A stretch of 64,000 bases of DNA from Thermohalobaculum sp050331395 (GCA_050331395.1 JBHJGX010000051.1:1-64000), one strand, 5' to 3'. Numbered from the stretch's first letter, positions 27,804-36,583 are shown. The notes: generated by a model not told the origin, from the sequence alone. Made by a program: numbers and translations.

Positions 27804-28505
27804 ATGCCGGACACGCCCGAGACCGCCGCGCCGCCGACCGACCCCGCCGCCGATCTCTGGGCGCACGGGCATGCGGATCTCGGGCCGCTCTTCGACCGGG
27901 CGAGCTCGGCGCGATTGGCGGCGCTCTTTCCCGAGGACGCTCTCTTCCGGTCGCATATCGTCATGCGCCGTCACGGCTTCGGGGAGGGCGCGTACAAGTA
28001 TTTTGCCGATCCGTTGCCCGAGGAAATCGCCGCCGCGAGAGCCGAACTCTATGCGCGCCTAGTCCCGGTCGCCACCGCCTGGGAGCGGGCTCTCGGCACC
28101 GGGCGCGTCTTCCCGCCGACCCATGCAGCGTTTCGCGCCGAATGCCATGCGCAGGGGCAGACCCGACCGACGCCGCTGCTCCTGCGCTATGGGCCGGGCG
28201 ACTACAATTGCCTGCACCAAGACCTCTACGGCCCCCTCGTCTTCCCGATCCAGGTGGTGGTATTGCTCTCGGACCCGGTGAGCTTCGAGGGCGGCGAGTT
28301 CGTCTTGACCGAACAGCGCCCGCGCATGCAGAGGCGTGTCGAAGTCGTGTCCCTCCGCCAGGGCCATGCCCATGCATTCGCCGTCGCCGATCGGCCGAAA
28401 GAAGGCAGCCGCGGGTTCTATCGCCTCCGCCAGCGCCACGGCGTGAGCCGACTGCGCCGCGGCACCCGGCTGACGCTCGGTATCATCTTCCACGACGCGG
28501 CCTGA
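27804..28505 (+). CDS. 2-oxoglutarate/Fe(II)-dependent oxygenase
   Basis: A 233-residue protein with the facial triad of the prolyl-4-hydroxylase-like superfamily: His138 and Asp140 in CLHQDLYG and His212 in RQRHGVS, with a following Arg near 220 for 2-oxoglutarate. The segment VVVLLSDPVSFEGGEFVL is the usual core strand pair. The substrate (protein side chain, amino acid or small molecule) is unknown. A GGAGACGGCG ribosome site precedes ATG 27804. It is divergent from the ABC operon. Confidence 0.82.
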   Translation: MPDTPETAAPPTDPAADLWAHGHADLGPLFDRASSARLAALFPEDALFRSHIVMRRHGFGEGAYKYFADPLPEEIAAARAELYARLVPVATAWERALGTGRVFPPTHAAFRAECHAQGQTRPTPLLLRYGPGDYNCLHQDLYGPLVFPIQVVVLLSDPVSFEGGEFVLTEQRPRMQRRVEVVSLRQGHAHAFAVADRPKEGSRGFYRLRQRHGVSRLRRGTRLTLGIIFHDAA

Positions 28506-28674
28506 GCGCGGCGGGCGCGCCCGGGGCTGCGGCCCCTCTGGCCCGGCCGGGCCGCGATCGAACGGCGGACAAAGCGTCTCGACGCCGGCCGCGTGCCGGG
28601 CCATGCTCGCAGAAAAGATATCGGGAGGATCCAACCGGCCCCGGGGCCCCGCCCCGCGACAGAGGAGAGAGACC

Positions 28675-29769
28675 GTGAAGAGACGCGCATTTCTGACCGC
28701 CACTGCCACCGCTGCCGCCGGGAGCGCGACGCTGCCGCTCGCCGCCCCCGCCATCGCCCAAGACGTGCGGCAATGGCGCATGGTCACGGCGTGGCCGAAG
28801 AACCTGCCCGGACCCGGGGTCGCCGCACAAATGCTCGCCGACCGGATCACCGCGCTCTCGGGCGGGCGGATCGAAGTGCGCCTTTTCGCCGCCGGCGAAC
28901 TCGTGCCAGGACGCGGGGTATTCGATGCGGTGTCCGAAGGATCAGCGGATCTTTATCATGCTGTGCCCGCCTATTGGGGCTCGAAATCAAAGGGCATTCT
29001 TCTCTTCGGCTCGCAGCCCTTCGGGCTTCGGGCGGACGAGCAAATCGGCTGGCTCGCCCATGGTGGCGGCCAAGCGCTCTATGACCAGATCTATGGGCGG
29101 TTCGGTTTGAAACCCTTCCTCTGCGGCAATTCCGGGCCGCAATGGTTCGGCTGGTTCCGGGAGCAGATCGCGACCGCGGACGATCTGCGCGGGCTCCGCT
29201 ACCGGACCACCGGCCTCGCCTCGGAGATGTGCGCGCGCTTCGGTATGGCCGTGCAAGCGATGGGCGGGCGCGACATGTTCCAAGCGATGCAATCCGGTGC
29301 GCTCGATGCGGGCGAGTTCATCGGCCCTTGGACCGACAGCGCGCTCGGCTTTCAGCAGATCGCGAAAAACTATTATTGGCCGGGCGTCGGCGAGCCCTCC
29401 TCGGCGGAGGAATGCGCGGTCAATCTCGAGGCTTACGAGGCGCTCCCGGAGGATCTGAAACAGGCGGTCCGCTTCGCCTGCGAAAGCCTCTACAATTCGG
29501 TCTGGACGGAATACACCACGAAGCACGCGCAAGCCCTCGCCCTGCTGCGCGAGACCGACGGCGTCGAGGTTCACAAGCTGCCCGACGATATCGTCTCGGG
29601 GCTCTTCACAGCCGCAGGCGAGGTCATCGCCGAGCTCCGCGAAGACGAGGACGGCCTCGTCCGCGAGATCACCGAGAGCTTCCTCGCCTATCGCGAAAGC
29701 ATCGCCAGCTATATGCGCTATGCCGATAACGGGCAGATGAACGCCCGCGCCGCGGCCATGGGCTTCTGA
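28675..29769 (+). CDS. dctP: TRAP transporter substrate-binding protein (TakP-like)
   Basis: A 364-residue periplasmic binding protein. The start is GTG 28675, seven bases after AGAGGAGAG. An RR-containing signal (KRRAFLTATATAAAGS, cleavage after AIAQ) suggests Tat export. WRMVTAWPKNLPGPGVAAQMLADRI, GELVPGRGVFDAVSEGSADLYHAVPAYW and GEFIGPWTD follow the alpha-keto-acid/lactate type of DctP proteins. Substrates are therefore probably 2-oxo or hydroxy acids, but this is inference. A 327-bp gap separates it from the small permease gene. Confidence 0.88.
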   Translation: MKRRAFLTATATAAAGSATLPLAAPAIAQDVRQWRMVTAWPKNLPGPGVAAQMLADRITALSGGRIEVRLFAAGELVPGRGVFDAVSEGSADLYHAVPAYWGSKSKGILLFGSQPFGLRADEQIGWLAHGGGQALYDQIYGRFGLKPFLCGNSGPQWFGWFREQIATADDLRGLRYRTTGLASEMCARFGMAVQAMGGRDMFQAMQSGALDAGEFIGPWTDSALGFQQIAKNYYWPGVGEPSSAEECAVNLEAYEALPEDLKQAVRFACESLYNSVWTEYTTKHAQALALLRETDGVEVHKLPDDIVSGLFTAAGEVIAELREDEDGLVREITESFLAYRESIASYMRYADNGQMNARAAAMGF

Positions 29770-30096
29770 GGGACCGGTGCAGTCGCGCTGCAGAGATCGC
29801 GGCCGGTCCGCTCGACGGGCCGCCTTCCGATTGAGGTGGCCTGGCGGCGCAAGCCCCCGGCCCTCCCGCGTCAGGATACCCGAGCAAACAAGAACAAGAC
29901 ATGAACATCTTGCCCTCAAGGGACACAACCGCCGCGCAAGCACCATCCGAGAGCCCCTCACCGGGGCAGCATGTTCACATCATGTTCTTTGTTCTGTGAT
30001 CAGCCTGCCGCGGGAGGGCGCGGGACCGGGGCGGTTGCCATCGCAGCGGACCGAAAGCGCCTCGCCCCCCCGTAGTCCCCGTCGGAAGCAGGCGCC
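29770..30096. other. Intergenic region between TRAP genes, with inverted repeat
   Basis: I see no gene in these 327 bp. It contains an imperfect inverted repeat: AGAACAAGACATGAACA (29891-29907) against ATGTTCTTTGTTCT (29982-29995), with an extra ATGTTC at 29971. The AT-rich character contrasts with the surroundings and suggests a regulator site or an internal promoter for the permease genes. Confidence 0.5.
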
Positions 30097-30624
30097 ATGA
30101 CCCTTGCCGAGCCCGCCCGCCCGGCGATGGACCGTCTTGCCGATGCGCTCGATGCCGTGAACCGAGCCGTCGGCGGTGCCGTGCGTTGGCTGGCGCTCGC
30201 CATGGTGATCGTCCAGTTCTCCGTAGTGGTCCTGCGCTACGTCTTCGGCGTTAGCTTCGTGTGGCTCGACGAGAGCGTCCTCTATCTGCATGCCGCGCTC
30301 TTCATGTTGGCCTCAGGCTACACGCTCCTCGTCGACGGGCATGTGCGGGTCGACGTCTTTCACGCGCGCCTCTCGCCCAGGCGACGGGCTGCGATCGACG
30401 CGGCCGGGCATCTGCTCTTCCTCTTTCCCGCGCTCACGCTGCTCCTCGTCTTCTCCTGGCCCACGGTGCGCAACGCTTGGGCCGTGCTCGAGGGGCCGAT
30501 CTCGGTCGGCGGCCTGCCCGCCTCGTTCCTCTTGAAGACGCTGATCCCGCTCTTCTGCGTCTTACTGCTGCTGCAAGGCACCGCCCGGCTCCTCCGCGAT
30601 CTTCTTCGGATCGGAGGGCGCTGA
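30097..30624 (+). CDS. dctQ: TRAP transporter small permease (DctQ)
   Basis: A 175-residue protein with four hydrophobic segments, as in DctQ subunits, and the conserved FVWLDESVLYLHAALFMLASGYTLLVDGHVRVDVF. It forms the membrane complex with the large permease, which starts two bases after its stop. Confidence 0.92.
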   Translation: MTLAEPARPAMDRLADALDAVNRAVGGAVRWLALAMVIVQFSVVVLRYVFGVSFVWLDESVLYLHAALFMLASGYTLLVDGHVRVDVFHARLSPRRRAAIDAAGHLLFLFPALTLLLVFSWPTVRNAWAVLEGPISVGGLPASFLLKTLIPLFCVLLLLQGTARLLRDLLRIGGR

Positions 30625-30625
30625 G

Positions 30626-32170
30626 ATGCCCTGGGATCTCCTGATGATCGCGGCGCTCCTCGGCGGGATCCTGATCGGATATCCGGTTGCCTTCACGATT
30701 GCCGGTGTCGCGGCGCTCTTCGCGCTCGCGGGCGCGGCGACCGGAGCCTTCGATCTTGCGCTCCTCGGTGCGCTCGGCCAGCGGGTGACCGGGCTCCTGA
30801 CCAACGAGGTGCTGATCGCCATCCCGCTTTTCGTCTTCATGGGCGTCATGCTCGAGCGGAGCCGGGTCGCCGAGGACCTGCTCGAGACCATGGGCCGGCT
30901 CTTCGGGCCGATGCCGGGCGGGCTCGGCGTATCGGTCGTTGTGGTCGGCGCGTTGCTCGCCGCCTCCACGGGGATCGTCGGCGCCACCGTCATCGCCATG
31001 GGGCTGATCGCCCTGCCGAGCATGCTGCGAAACGGCTACGACCCGCGGCTCGCCTCGGGCCTCGTGTGCACCGCCGGCACCCTCGGCCAGATCATCCCGC
31101 CCTCAACGCTCTTGATTATCCTCTCCGACGTGATGTCGAACGCCTACCAGCAGGCCCAATTTGCCGAGGGAAAATTCAGCATCGAGACGATCTCGGTCGG
31201 CCAAATCTTCGCGGCCGCCCTCGGACCGGGGCTCCTCCTGGTCGCGATCTATCTCGGCTATCTGGCCGCGCTCGCGCTCTTCGCGCCGCGGGCGGTGCCG
31301 GCGATGGCCCGGCCCGAGACGCCGCCCGCGCTCGGAGAGGTCCTCGGCGCCATCGCGACGCCGCTTCTTCTCATCGTCGCCGTTCTGGGCGCGATCCTCG
31401 GCGGGGTCGCCACCCCGACCGAGGCCGCCTCTGTAGGGGCGGTCGGCGCGATCCTGATGGCCGGGCTGCGGACCGGCGCGCCGCGGGCACTCATCCTCTC
31501 GGGCGCGGCCGCGCTTCTCGTTCTCGCCATTGCCGCCGGTGCGGCGCCGGTGCGGCTCCAACGCTTGGATGCGGGCCTCGGCGATTGGGCCCTCGGCGGC
31601 GCCTATGCCGGGCTCGCGCTTCTCGGCCTCGCAGCGATCGGAGCGGCGCTTCGAAGCGCGCTCCGCCAGGGTGTCCTAGTGCCCGCGCTGACCTCGACGA
31701 TGACCGTGACGGCGATGATCTTCGCGACGATCCTGACCGCGAGCATGTTCGCGCTCGTCTTTCTCGGGTTTGGCGGCGATGCGCGGATCGAGGCGATCCT
31801 CGAGGCGATGCCGGGCGGGCCGACCGGCGCGCTGGTCTTCTCCATGGCGCTGATTTTCGCGCTCGGCTTTTTCATGGATTTCGTCGAGATCAGCGTGATC
31901 GTCTTGCCGCTTGTCGCGCCGGTGCTGATCGCCATGGGCCACGACCCGCTTTGGCTCGCGATCCTGATCGCGATCAATCTGCAAACTTCGTTTCTGACGC
32001 CGCCCTTCGGCTTCTCGCTCTTCTACTTGCGGGGCGCCGCGCCCAAAGAGGTGAGCACCGGCCAGATCTATGCGGGCGTCGCGCCCTTCATCCTGTTGCA
32101 GCTCCTCGGGATCGCCCTCGTCTGGACGCTTCCGGAGATCGCGCTCTGGCTCGAACGGCTCCTTTACTGA
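30626..32170 (+). CDS. dctM: TRAP transporter large permease (DctM), long type
   Basis: A 514-residue polytopic membrane protein with more than a dozen hydrophobic segments. It is longer than the usual 425-430 residues because of an inserted hydrophobic region around residues 270-350. This long form is associated with TakP/mannitol-chloroaromatic type TRAP systems and fits the binding protein upstream. Conserved pieces include VFMGVMLERSRVAEDLLETM, STGIVGATVIAMGLIALPSML and LQTSFLTPPFGFSLFYLRG. Its 3' end overlaps the convergent S8 protease gene by 7 bp. Confidence 0.93.
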   Translation: MPWDLLMIAALLGGILIGYPVAFTIAGVAALFALAGAATGAFDLALLGALGQRVTGLLTNEVLIAIPLFVFMGVMLERSRVAEDLLETMGRLFGPMPGGLGVSVVVVGALLAASTGIVGATVIAMGLIALPSMLRNGYDPRLASGLVCTAGTLGQIIPPSTLLIILSDVMSNAYQQAQFAEGKFSIETISVGQIFAAALGPGLLLVAIYLGYLAALALFAPRAVPAMARPETPPALGEVLGAIATPLLLIVAVLGAILGGVATPTEAASVGAVGAILMAGLRTGAPRALILSGAAALLVLAIAAGAAPVRLQRLDAGLGDWALGGAYAGLALLGLAAIGAALRSALRQGVLVPALTSTMTVTAMIFATILTASMFALVFLGFGGDARIEAILEAMPGGPTGALVFSMALIFALGFFMDFVEISVIVLPLVAPVLIAMGHDPLWLAILIAINLQTSFLTPPFGFSLFYLRGAAPKEVSTGQIYAGVAPFILLQLLGIALVWTLPEIALWLERLLY

Positions 32171-33345
32171 GGGCAGCGCCGCCCCCGGCCGAGTGCATCG
32201 ATCGCCCGGCAGAGATTGACCGGCCGGTGGCCGGCAAGGGCCCGCTCGGCGCTCTCGGCCGAGAGCCCCGGGGCAAGCTCGAGCAAAAGCGCGACGCCGC
32301 CCGTCACATAGGCGGCCGCCATCGAACTGCCCGAGAAGAAGTCGTACTCACCGAAGGGTGCGGTGCTGAGCACGTCCTCGCCGGGAGCGCGCAAATGCGG
32401 GGGCGTTCGCGCGGCGCGCCCTTCCGGCCAGGGGCCCACCGCGATCACGCCGGGGCGCGCGGCGGGAAAGCTCCGCTCCGGGGTCGGACCGATGGCCGCG
32501 ACGACGACGGTGCCCCGGGCACGGGCGGCTGCGACCAGCTCGCCCAAAAGCGGATCGTCCGGCCCGGCGAGGCTCATATTCACGATATCGACCCGCTCGA
32601 TCAGCGCCACATTGAGCGCGCGGGCGAGCGAGAAGCTCGAACAGACGCCGGCGCCATCCCGCGCGGGTTCCCAACAGGCGCGCAGACCGAGGAGCTCCGC
32701 CTCCGGTGCGACACCGACGATGCCGCGCCCCGAGCCCGCCTCGGCGCCAATCAGCCCCGCAACGGCGGTGCCGTGTTCCTCGGGCGCGCGGAACGCGTCG
32801 TCGGCGACAAAGTCGCGGATGGCGGCGACGCGGGGCGCGAGATCCGGGTGCTCGGCATCGGGCAGCGTATCGATCACGGCGACCCGGACGCCCCGGCCCG
32901 TCGCGACCCGATGCGCGCGGCGCAGATCGACCAAATCATGGGTGGCCTGCAGGCCGCTCAGATCCGCGTCGGAGCGGGCGAGCGTGGCGAACCGGTTCAT
33001 CGGCTGTGCGGTGCGCACGCGCGGATCGGCGGCGAGCGCGGCGATCGTCTCGGCTGCGCCCGCGCCCGGATCGAGACGCATGACAAAACAATGCACGTCG
33101 ATGGATCGAAGCGGCCATTCGGCGACAAGCGTCACGGCGTGGTCCCGGGCAATCTCCTCGGCGAGCCGGGAAAGCGCCTCCGGATCGTCGAGCGGAACGG
33201 TCAGGATCAGGTGACGGGCATCTGCGGCTTGCGTGGCCGGGACCAGGGTCCAGGGCGGCGCGGCCGGCTCGGGCGGCAGAGCACAGCCGAGCAGGAAAGC
33301 GAGCACCAGCCAGACCGGCCCGTGGCGGAGGCCGCGGCGGGTCAT
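32164..33345 (-). CDS. S8 family (subtilase) lipoprotein protease
   Basis: A 393-residue protein. A lipoprotein signal (AFLLGC, Cys21) is followed by a propeptide-like region (about residues 45-120, ending AALAADPRVRTAQPMNRF) and the subtilase domain with Asp159 (VAVIDTLPD), His191 (EEHGTAVAGLI) and Ser341 (SGSSMAAAY). The oxyanion-hole position, normally Asn in AAGN, reads AAIGP here. The usual Pro after GTSMA is also missing. It is the third gene of an operon with sigma and anti-sigma genes, its ATG overlapping the anti-sigma stop (ATGA). A role in processing the anti-sigma factor is inferred. Alternatively it is simply a sigma-regulated envelope protease. Confidence 0.88.
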   Translation of the reverse strand: MTRRGLRHGPVWLVLAFLLGCALPPEPAAPPWTLVPATQAADARHLILTVPLDDPEALSRLAEEIARDHAVTLVAEWPLRSIDVHCFVMRLDPGAGAAETIAALAADPRVRTAQPMNRFATLARSDADLSGLQATHDLVDLRRAHRVATGRGVRVAVIDTLPDAEHPDLAPRVAAIRDFVADDAFRAPEEHGTAVAGLIGAEAGSGRGIVGVAPEAELLGLRACWEPARDGAGVCSSFSLARALNVALIERVDIVNMSLAGPDDPLLGELVAAARARGTVVVAAIGPTPERSFPAARPGVIAVGPWPEGRAARTPPHLRAPGEDVLSTAPFGEYDFFSGSSMAAAYVTGGVALLLELAPGLSAESAERALAGHRPVNLCRAIDALGRGRRCPQ

Positions 33346-33971
33346 CGGGCGCGCCGCCGCAACACGGTCTCGATGCCGGGATCGTCGCGAAGCGCGGCCT
33401 CGGCCCGGTCGAGATCGCCGGTGGTCGCGACCAGCCGGTAAAGCCCGGTCGGCGACGGGCCCTCGACGACCCGAAGCCCAAGCGCATGGGCCCGCGCTTG
33501 GATCGCCGCCGCGTCGGTGCCTGCGGCTGCGCGGATCCGGAGCGAGCCGGCGGTCGCCTCCTCGGCGCGCTCGGCAGGCGGGGTCGTCACCGTGACAAAG
33601 CCCGGAGCCGGCGCCTCGCCCCCAGGCAGCGCGAGCCAAACCACAAGGCCCGCCGCCACAGCCCCGGCGGGCACGGCCACCATCCTCAGAACCGCGGTCG
33701 GATCGATGCGCGGCCAGGCGAAGATCCCGCGTGGCCGGTCGAGCCGATCCGCGATCCGCGCCCAACTCTCACTCTCGAGCGTCTCCTCGAAGGCCGTATC
33801 CGCCAGGGCCGCCGCCAATCGCCGCTGATCGGCGATCTCTGCCCGGCACGCCGGGCAACCTTCGGCATGGGTGGCGACCGCATCCGCCTCGGCCGGATCG
33901 AGCGTGCCGGTCACGTACCAGGGGATCAGCTCGAAGGCGGTCCGATGGGTCAGTTCGATGGTGCGCGTCAT
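33342..33971 (-). CDS. Membrane anti-sigma factor with zf-HC2 and propeptide-like domain
   Basis: A 209-residue protein in three parts: a cytoplasmic zinc-binding anti-sigma domain with His35-x3-Cys39-x2-Cys42 (HAEGCPACRAEI), one transmembrane helix (about 95-115), and a periplasmic domain (about 140-209). The last domain ends GLYRLVATTGDLDRAEAALR then DDPGIETVLRR, which resembles the beta-alpha-beta propeptide (I9-like) of subtilases, where DPGVEYAEP is usual. It is coupled by ATGA both to the upstream sigma gene and to the downstream S8 protease gene. It is expected to hold the ECF sigma factor inactive at the membrane. Confidence 0.85.
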   Translation of the reverse strand: MTRTIELTHRTAFELIPWYVTGTLDPAEADAVATHAEGCPACRAEIADQRRLAAALADTAFEETLESESWARIADRLDRPRGIFAWPRIDPTAVLRMVAVPAGAVAAGLVVWLALPGGEAPAPGFVTVTTPPAERAEEATAGSLRIRAAAGTDAAAIQARAHALGLRVVEGPSPTGLYRLVATTGDLDRAEAALRDDPGIETVLRRRAR

Positions 33972-34540
33972 GCCTCGCCTCCCAAAACGCTGCGCAGGCG
34001 AGCCCGCGCGTGGAACATCCGGGTTTTGACCGTGCCGACCGGACACCCGGTGATCTCGGCGATTTCGGTCAGCCGGTAGCCGTAGAAATAGGTGAGCTGA
34101 ACCGTGGCGCGCTGCTCGGGCGAGAGCGCATCGAGCGCCGCGGCCACGGCCTTCCGGTCGAAGAGCCGCTCGATCTCCTCGGGACCCGTGGTCTCGGCCG
34201 GGAGGTTGTCGTCGATCTCCACGTGATGGGCGGTGCGCCGGCGCTGGCGGAGTGCCCGCAAGGCCGTGCGATAGGTTATGCCGTAGATCCAGGTGGAGGG
34301 CCGGGCCTCGCCGCGAAAGCTCTCGGCCTTTTTCCAGACGACCATCAGCGCATCGCTCGCGACTTCGTCCGCGAGATCGAGGCTCTGGACGATGCGTATG
34401 GCGAAACCGAGCACACGTCGGTGATAGCGGGCATGGAGCCGGCGAAACGCGCCCCGGTCGCCGGCGGCCACCGCCTGCAAGAGCGCCGCATCGGCCTCCT
34501 CCGGGTCGGTCTCCGCAAGTCGTGTCGGCGCGCTCCGCAT
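33968..34540 (-). CDS. ECF RNA polymerase sigma factor
   Basis: A 190-residue sigma-70 family protein with region 2 (FRRLHARYHRRVLGFAIRIV, DEVASDALMVVWKKAESFRGEARPSTWIYGI) and region 4 (ALSPEQRATVQLTYFYGYRL, TEIAEITGCPVGTVKTRMFHAR, the helix-turn-helix). No region 1 or 3 is present. The start at 34540 follows GGGAGGGCTCG. It heads the operon with the anti-sigma and S8 genes. A GAACC element 50-60 bp upstream (minus strand of 34591-34596) could be the -35 site of an autoregulated ECF promoter, but the -10 match is poor. Confidence 0.92.
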   Translation of the reverse strand: MRSAPTRLAETDPEEADAALLQAVAAGDRGAFRRLHARYHRRVLGFAIRIVQSLDLADEVASDALMVVWKKAESFRGEARPSTWIYGITYRTALRALRQRRRTAHHVEIDDNLPAETTGPEEIERLFDRKAVAAALDALSPEQRATVQLTYFYGYRLTEIAEITGCPVGTVKTRMFHARARLRSVLGGEA

Positions 34541-34633
34541 CGAGCCCTCCCTTGGTGCTGTCCCACCTATGTGCCGGGGGACCGCAGAGGGGTTCAATAC
34601 GGATTGCGAGAATCTCAGACCAATCATCCGGGA

Positions 34634-34675
34634 CCGCTCAGGTCGACCGGATCACGATCCGGGCGACCCGAGCGG
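34634..34675. repeat. Palindromic dispersed repeat, copy 2
   Basis: Forty-one of 42 bases match the element at 10206-10247, again with 17-position arms around an 8-base loop. It lies 22 bp after the stop of the transglutaminase gene (minus strand) and upstream of the sigma operon, so it could end the former transcript. Confidence 0.75.
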
Positions 34676-34697
34676 CCGCCGCCTCACCGTTCGCGGC

Positions 34698-35558
34698 TTA
34701 GGCCGGGACGAGACTGCGGGCGCGGATCCCACGCGGATGGGGGGCATGGACCCGGCCGTCCGCAGCAATCCAAAGGGGCTCGGCCAGGAGCTTCACGGCG
34801 ATCTCACTCGCAGCTGTCTGGTAGCGGTGACCCATGGAATGGCCGATCAGCACCCGCTGTCCTGGCCTCGGATCGAGGGCCGGTCGCACCGGATCGAGCC
34901 CTGCCTTGATGTGGTGCGCGATGTCCCAGTCGAGCACATCGCTCCCATGGCGCGTCGCAACCCAGCAATGCATGTCCGTCGTCGTTCCGTCTTTCTCGGC
35001 CGGAAAGAAATATCCATAGAGATAGGCGGCTTCGTAGCCCGCTGCGCGGAGGCTCGCGACCAGATAGGTATTGATGTCGACGCAGGACCCTTCCGCCACG
35101 CCGCAGCCGAGGAAGGGGACCACCTCGCAGCCGTCGTTAAAACGTCGCTCCACATGACCGTAGGTGAAGCGGGCACGTGCCTCCGCGACGAGCGCGTCGA
35201 TCCCCGCGCGACCGCCGCCCGCACCTTGTGCGATGCGCCGGGAGGCGTCGGCCAGATCCTCGGCCGCCTCGGTGTATCGGCTGCGCCGTGGGGCGAAGGC
35301 GGCGTCGGGATAGCGCGGCGCCGCGGGCGTCGCGGCGAAGCGATAGGTGAGCCGGACCTGCCCCGAGCCCTCGGGCACGATCCGCACGGCCGTCTGCCCC
35401 GTCGCGAGTTCGCTCAGCGTGCCGTCGATCCGACCGCCGTCCACCTCGAGCCCCGCTGCCGTGCCGAGGCCGCTCGCCACGCCGACCGGCGCGAGCAACT
35501 GCGCCCCCGGTCCCGGCGCCTCGGCCGCAACGATCTCGATCCGGTCCGCCCAGCTCAT
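34698..35558 (-). CDS. Transglutaminase-like cysteine protease superfamily protein
   Basis: A 286-residue protein with the transglutaminase-like triad: Cys in EGSCVDINTYLVASLRAAGY, His in TTDMHCWVATRH and Asp in VLDWDIAHHIKAG. An N-terminal beta domain (about residues 1-110) includes VRLTYRFAATP. No signal peptide is visible, so the protein is probably cytoplasmic. Such domains often serve as peptidases or peptide-modifying enzymes. The gene is coupled by an ATGA overlap to the permease upstream; the functional reason for that pairing is unknown. Confidence 0.82.
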   Translation of the reverse strand: MSWADRIEIVAAEAPGPGAQLLAPVGVASGLGTAAGLEVDGGRIDGTLSELATGQTAVRIVPEGSGQVRLTYRFAATPAAPRYPDAAFAPRRSRYTEAAEDLADASRRIAQGAGGGRAGIDALVAEARARFTYGHVERRFNDGCEVVPFLGCGVAEGSCVDINTYLVASLRAAGYEAAYLYGYFFPAEKDGTTTDMHCWVATRHGSDVLDWDIAHHIKAGLDPVRPALDPRPGQRVLIGHSMGHRYQTAASEIAVKLLAEPLWIAADGRVHAPHPRGIRARSLVPA

Positions 35559-36583
35559 GACATCACCCACTGAAAGAGCAGGCCTGCCGCGAAACTGCCG
35601 CCGAAGGCAAAGCCCAGATAGAGCACGAACACTTGCCACCGGGCGAGCGCCCAGACCGCGATCGCCGCCGGGATCGAGGAGACCCCGCCCGCCACCAGGA
35701 AGGCGAGCGCCGCGCCGGGCGCCATGCCCTGTTCGACGAGGCCCGAGACGAGCGGCAGCGCCGCATAGCCGTTCAGATAGGCCGGCACGCCGACGAAGGT
35801 GGCGATCACGACCGGCAAGACGCCCCCGCCGCCCACCGCTGCGGCGACCATCTCCGCAGGCACATAGGCGATCATCAGGCTCTCGAGCAGAAAGGCGAGC
35901 GTCAGCCATTTGAAGAGGAAGAGGCTCGACCGCAGTGCCTCAACGGCGAATTTCTCGCGCCGCGCCGGCTCGGACCAGAACGCCCAGACGGGCGGCTTGG
36001 GATTGCGCACCTTCGCACCACCGCAACCGCCATTGCCGACCTCGGGCCGGAGCGGGTCCGAAAGCCAGCCCGCACCCCTCAGCGCCAGCACGCCATAGCC
36101 GCCCAAGAGCCCGAGGCCGAGCGCGGCCAGGGTCTTGGCGACCGCAAAGTCGAGCCCGAGCGCCCCGGTCGTCAGCGCGAACATGGCCGGATCCATGACC
36201 GGCGAGGCGAGCCAGAACGCCATCACCGGCGCGAGCGGCACGCCCATGGCGAGGAGCGCCGCAATCAGCGGGATCACCCCGCACGAGCAAAAGGGCGAGA
36301 CCGCGCCGAAGAGGGCGGCGGTTGCGACCATGGCCGCCTCGCGTCCCTGAAACGCGCGGGCAATCAGGTTGTCGGCGCCCGACGCCGCGGCATAGGCCGC
36401 AATCAGCACCGAGGCGAGGATCCAGGGCCCGGTGCTCGCCAGGTTGCCGAGGGTGAAGAGCGCGCTGTCGCCGGCCTGCTGGGGCAGAGCGATGGCGAGC
36501 GCGACGAAAATCGCCGCGACGGTCAGCCAGACCCGGTCGATCCGGGCGCCGGCGTCGCGAATGCTTTGCGCGAGGGCTGTCAT
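35555..36583 (-). CDS. ArsP/SO_0444-type permease
   Basis: A 342-residue membrane protein of the DUF318/permease family (PF03773). The signature VSPFCSCGVIPLIAALLAMGVPLAPVMAF carries the CxC motif found in organoarsenical (ArsP) and Cu/Zn-efflux-type permeases, and it is followed by ASPVMDPAMFALT. A cytoplasmic loop (about residues 170-210) includes GNGGCGGAKV. The adjacent ArsR-family gene, 42 bp upstream on the same strand, supports metal or metalloid export. Substrate not determined. Confidence 0.87.
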   Translation of the reverse strand: MTALAQSIRDAGARIDRVWLTVAAIFVALAIALPQQAGDSALFTLGNLASTGPWILASVLIAAYAAASGADNLIARAFQGREAAMVATAALFGAVSPFCSCGVIPLIAALLAMGVPLAPVMAFWLASPVMDPAMFALTTGALGLDFAVAKTLAALGLGLLGGYGVLALRGAGWLSDPLRPEVGNGGCGGAKVRNPKPPVWAFWSEPARREKFAVEALRSSLFLFKWLTLAFLLESLMIAYVPAEMVAAAVGGGGVLPVVIATFVGVPAYLNGYAALPLVSGLVEQGMAPGAALAFLVAGGVSSIPAAIAVWALARWQVFVLYLGFAFGGSFAAGLLFQWVMS

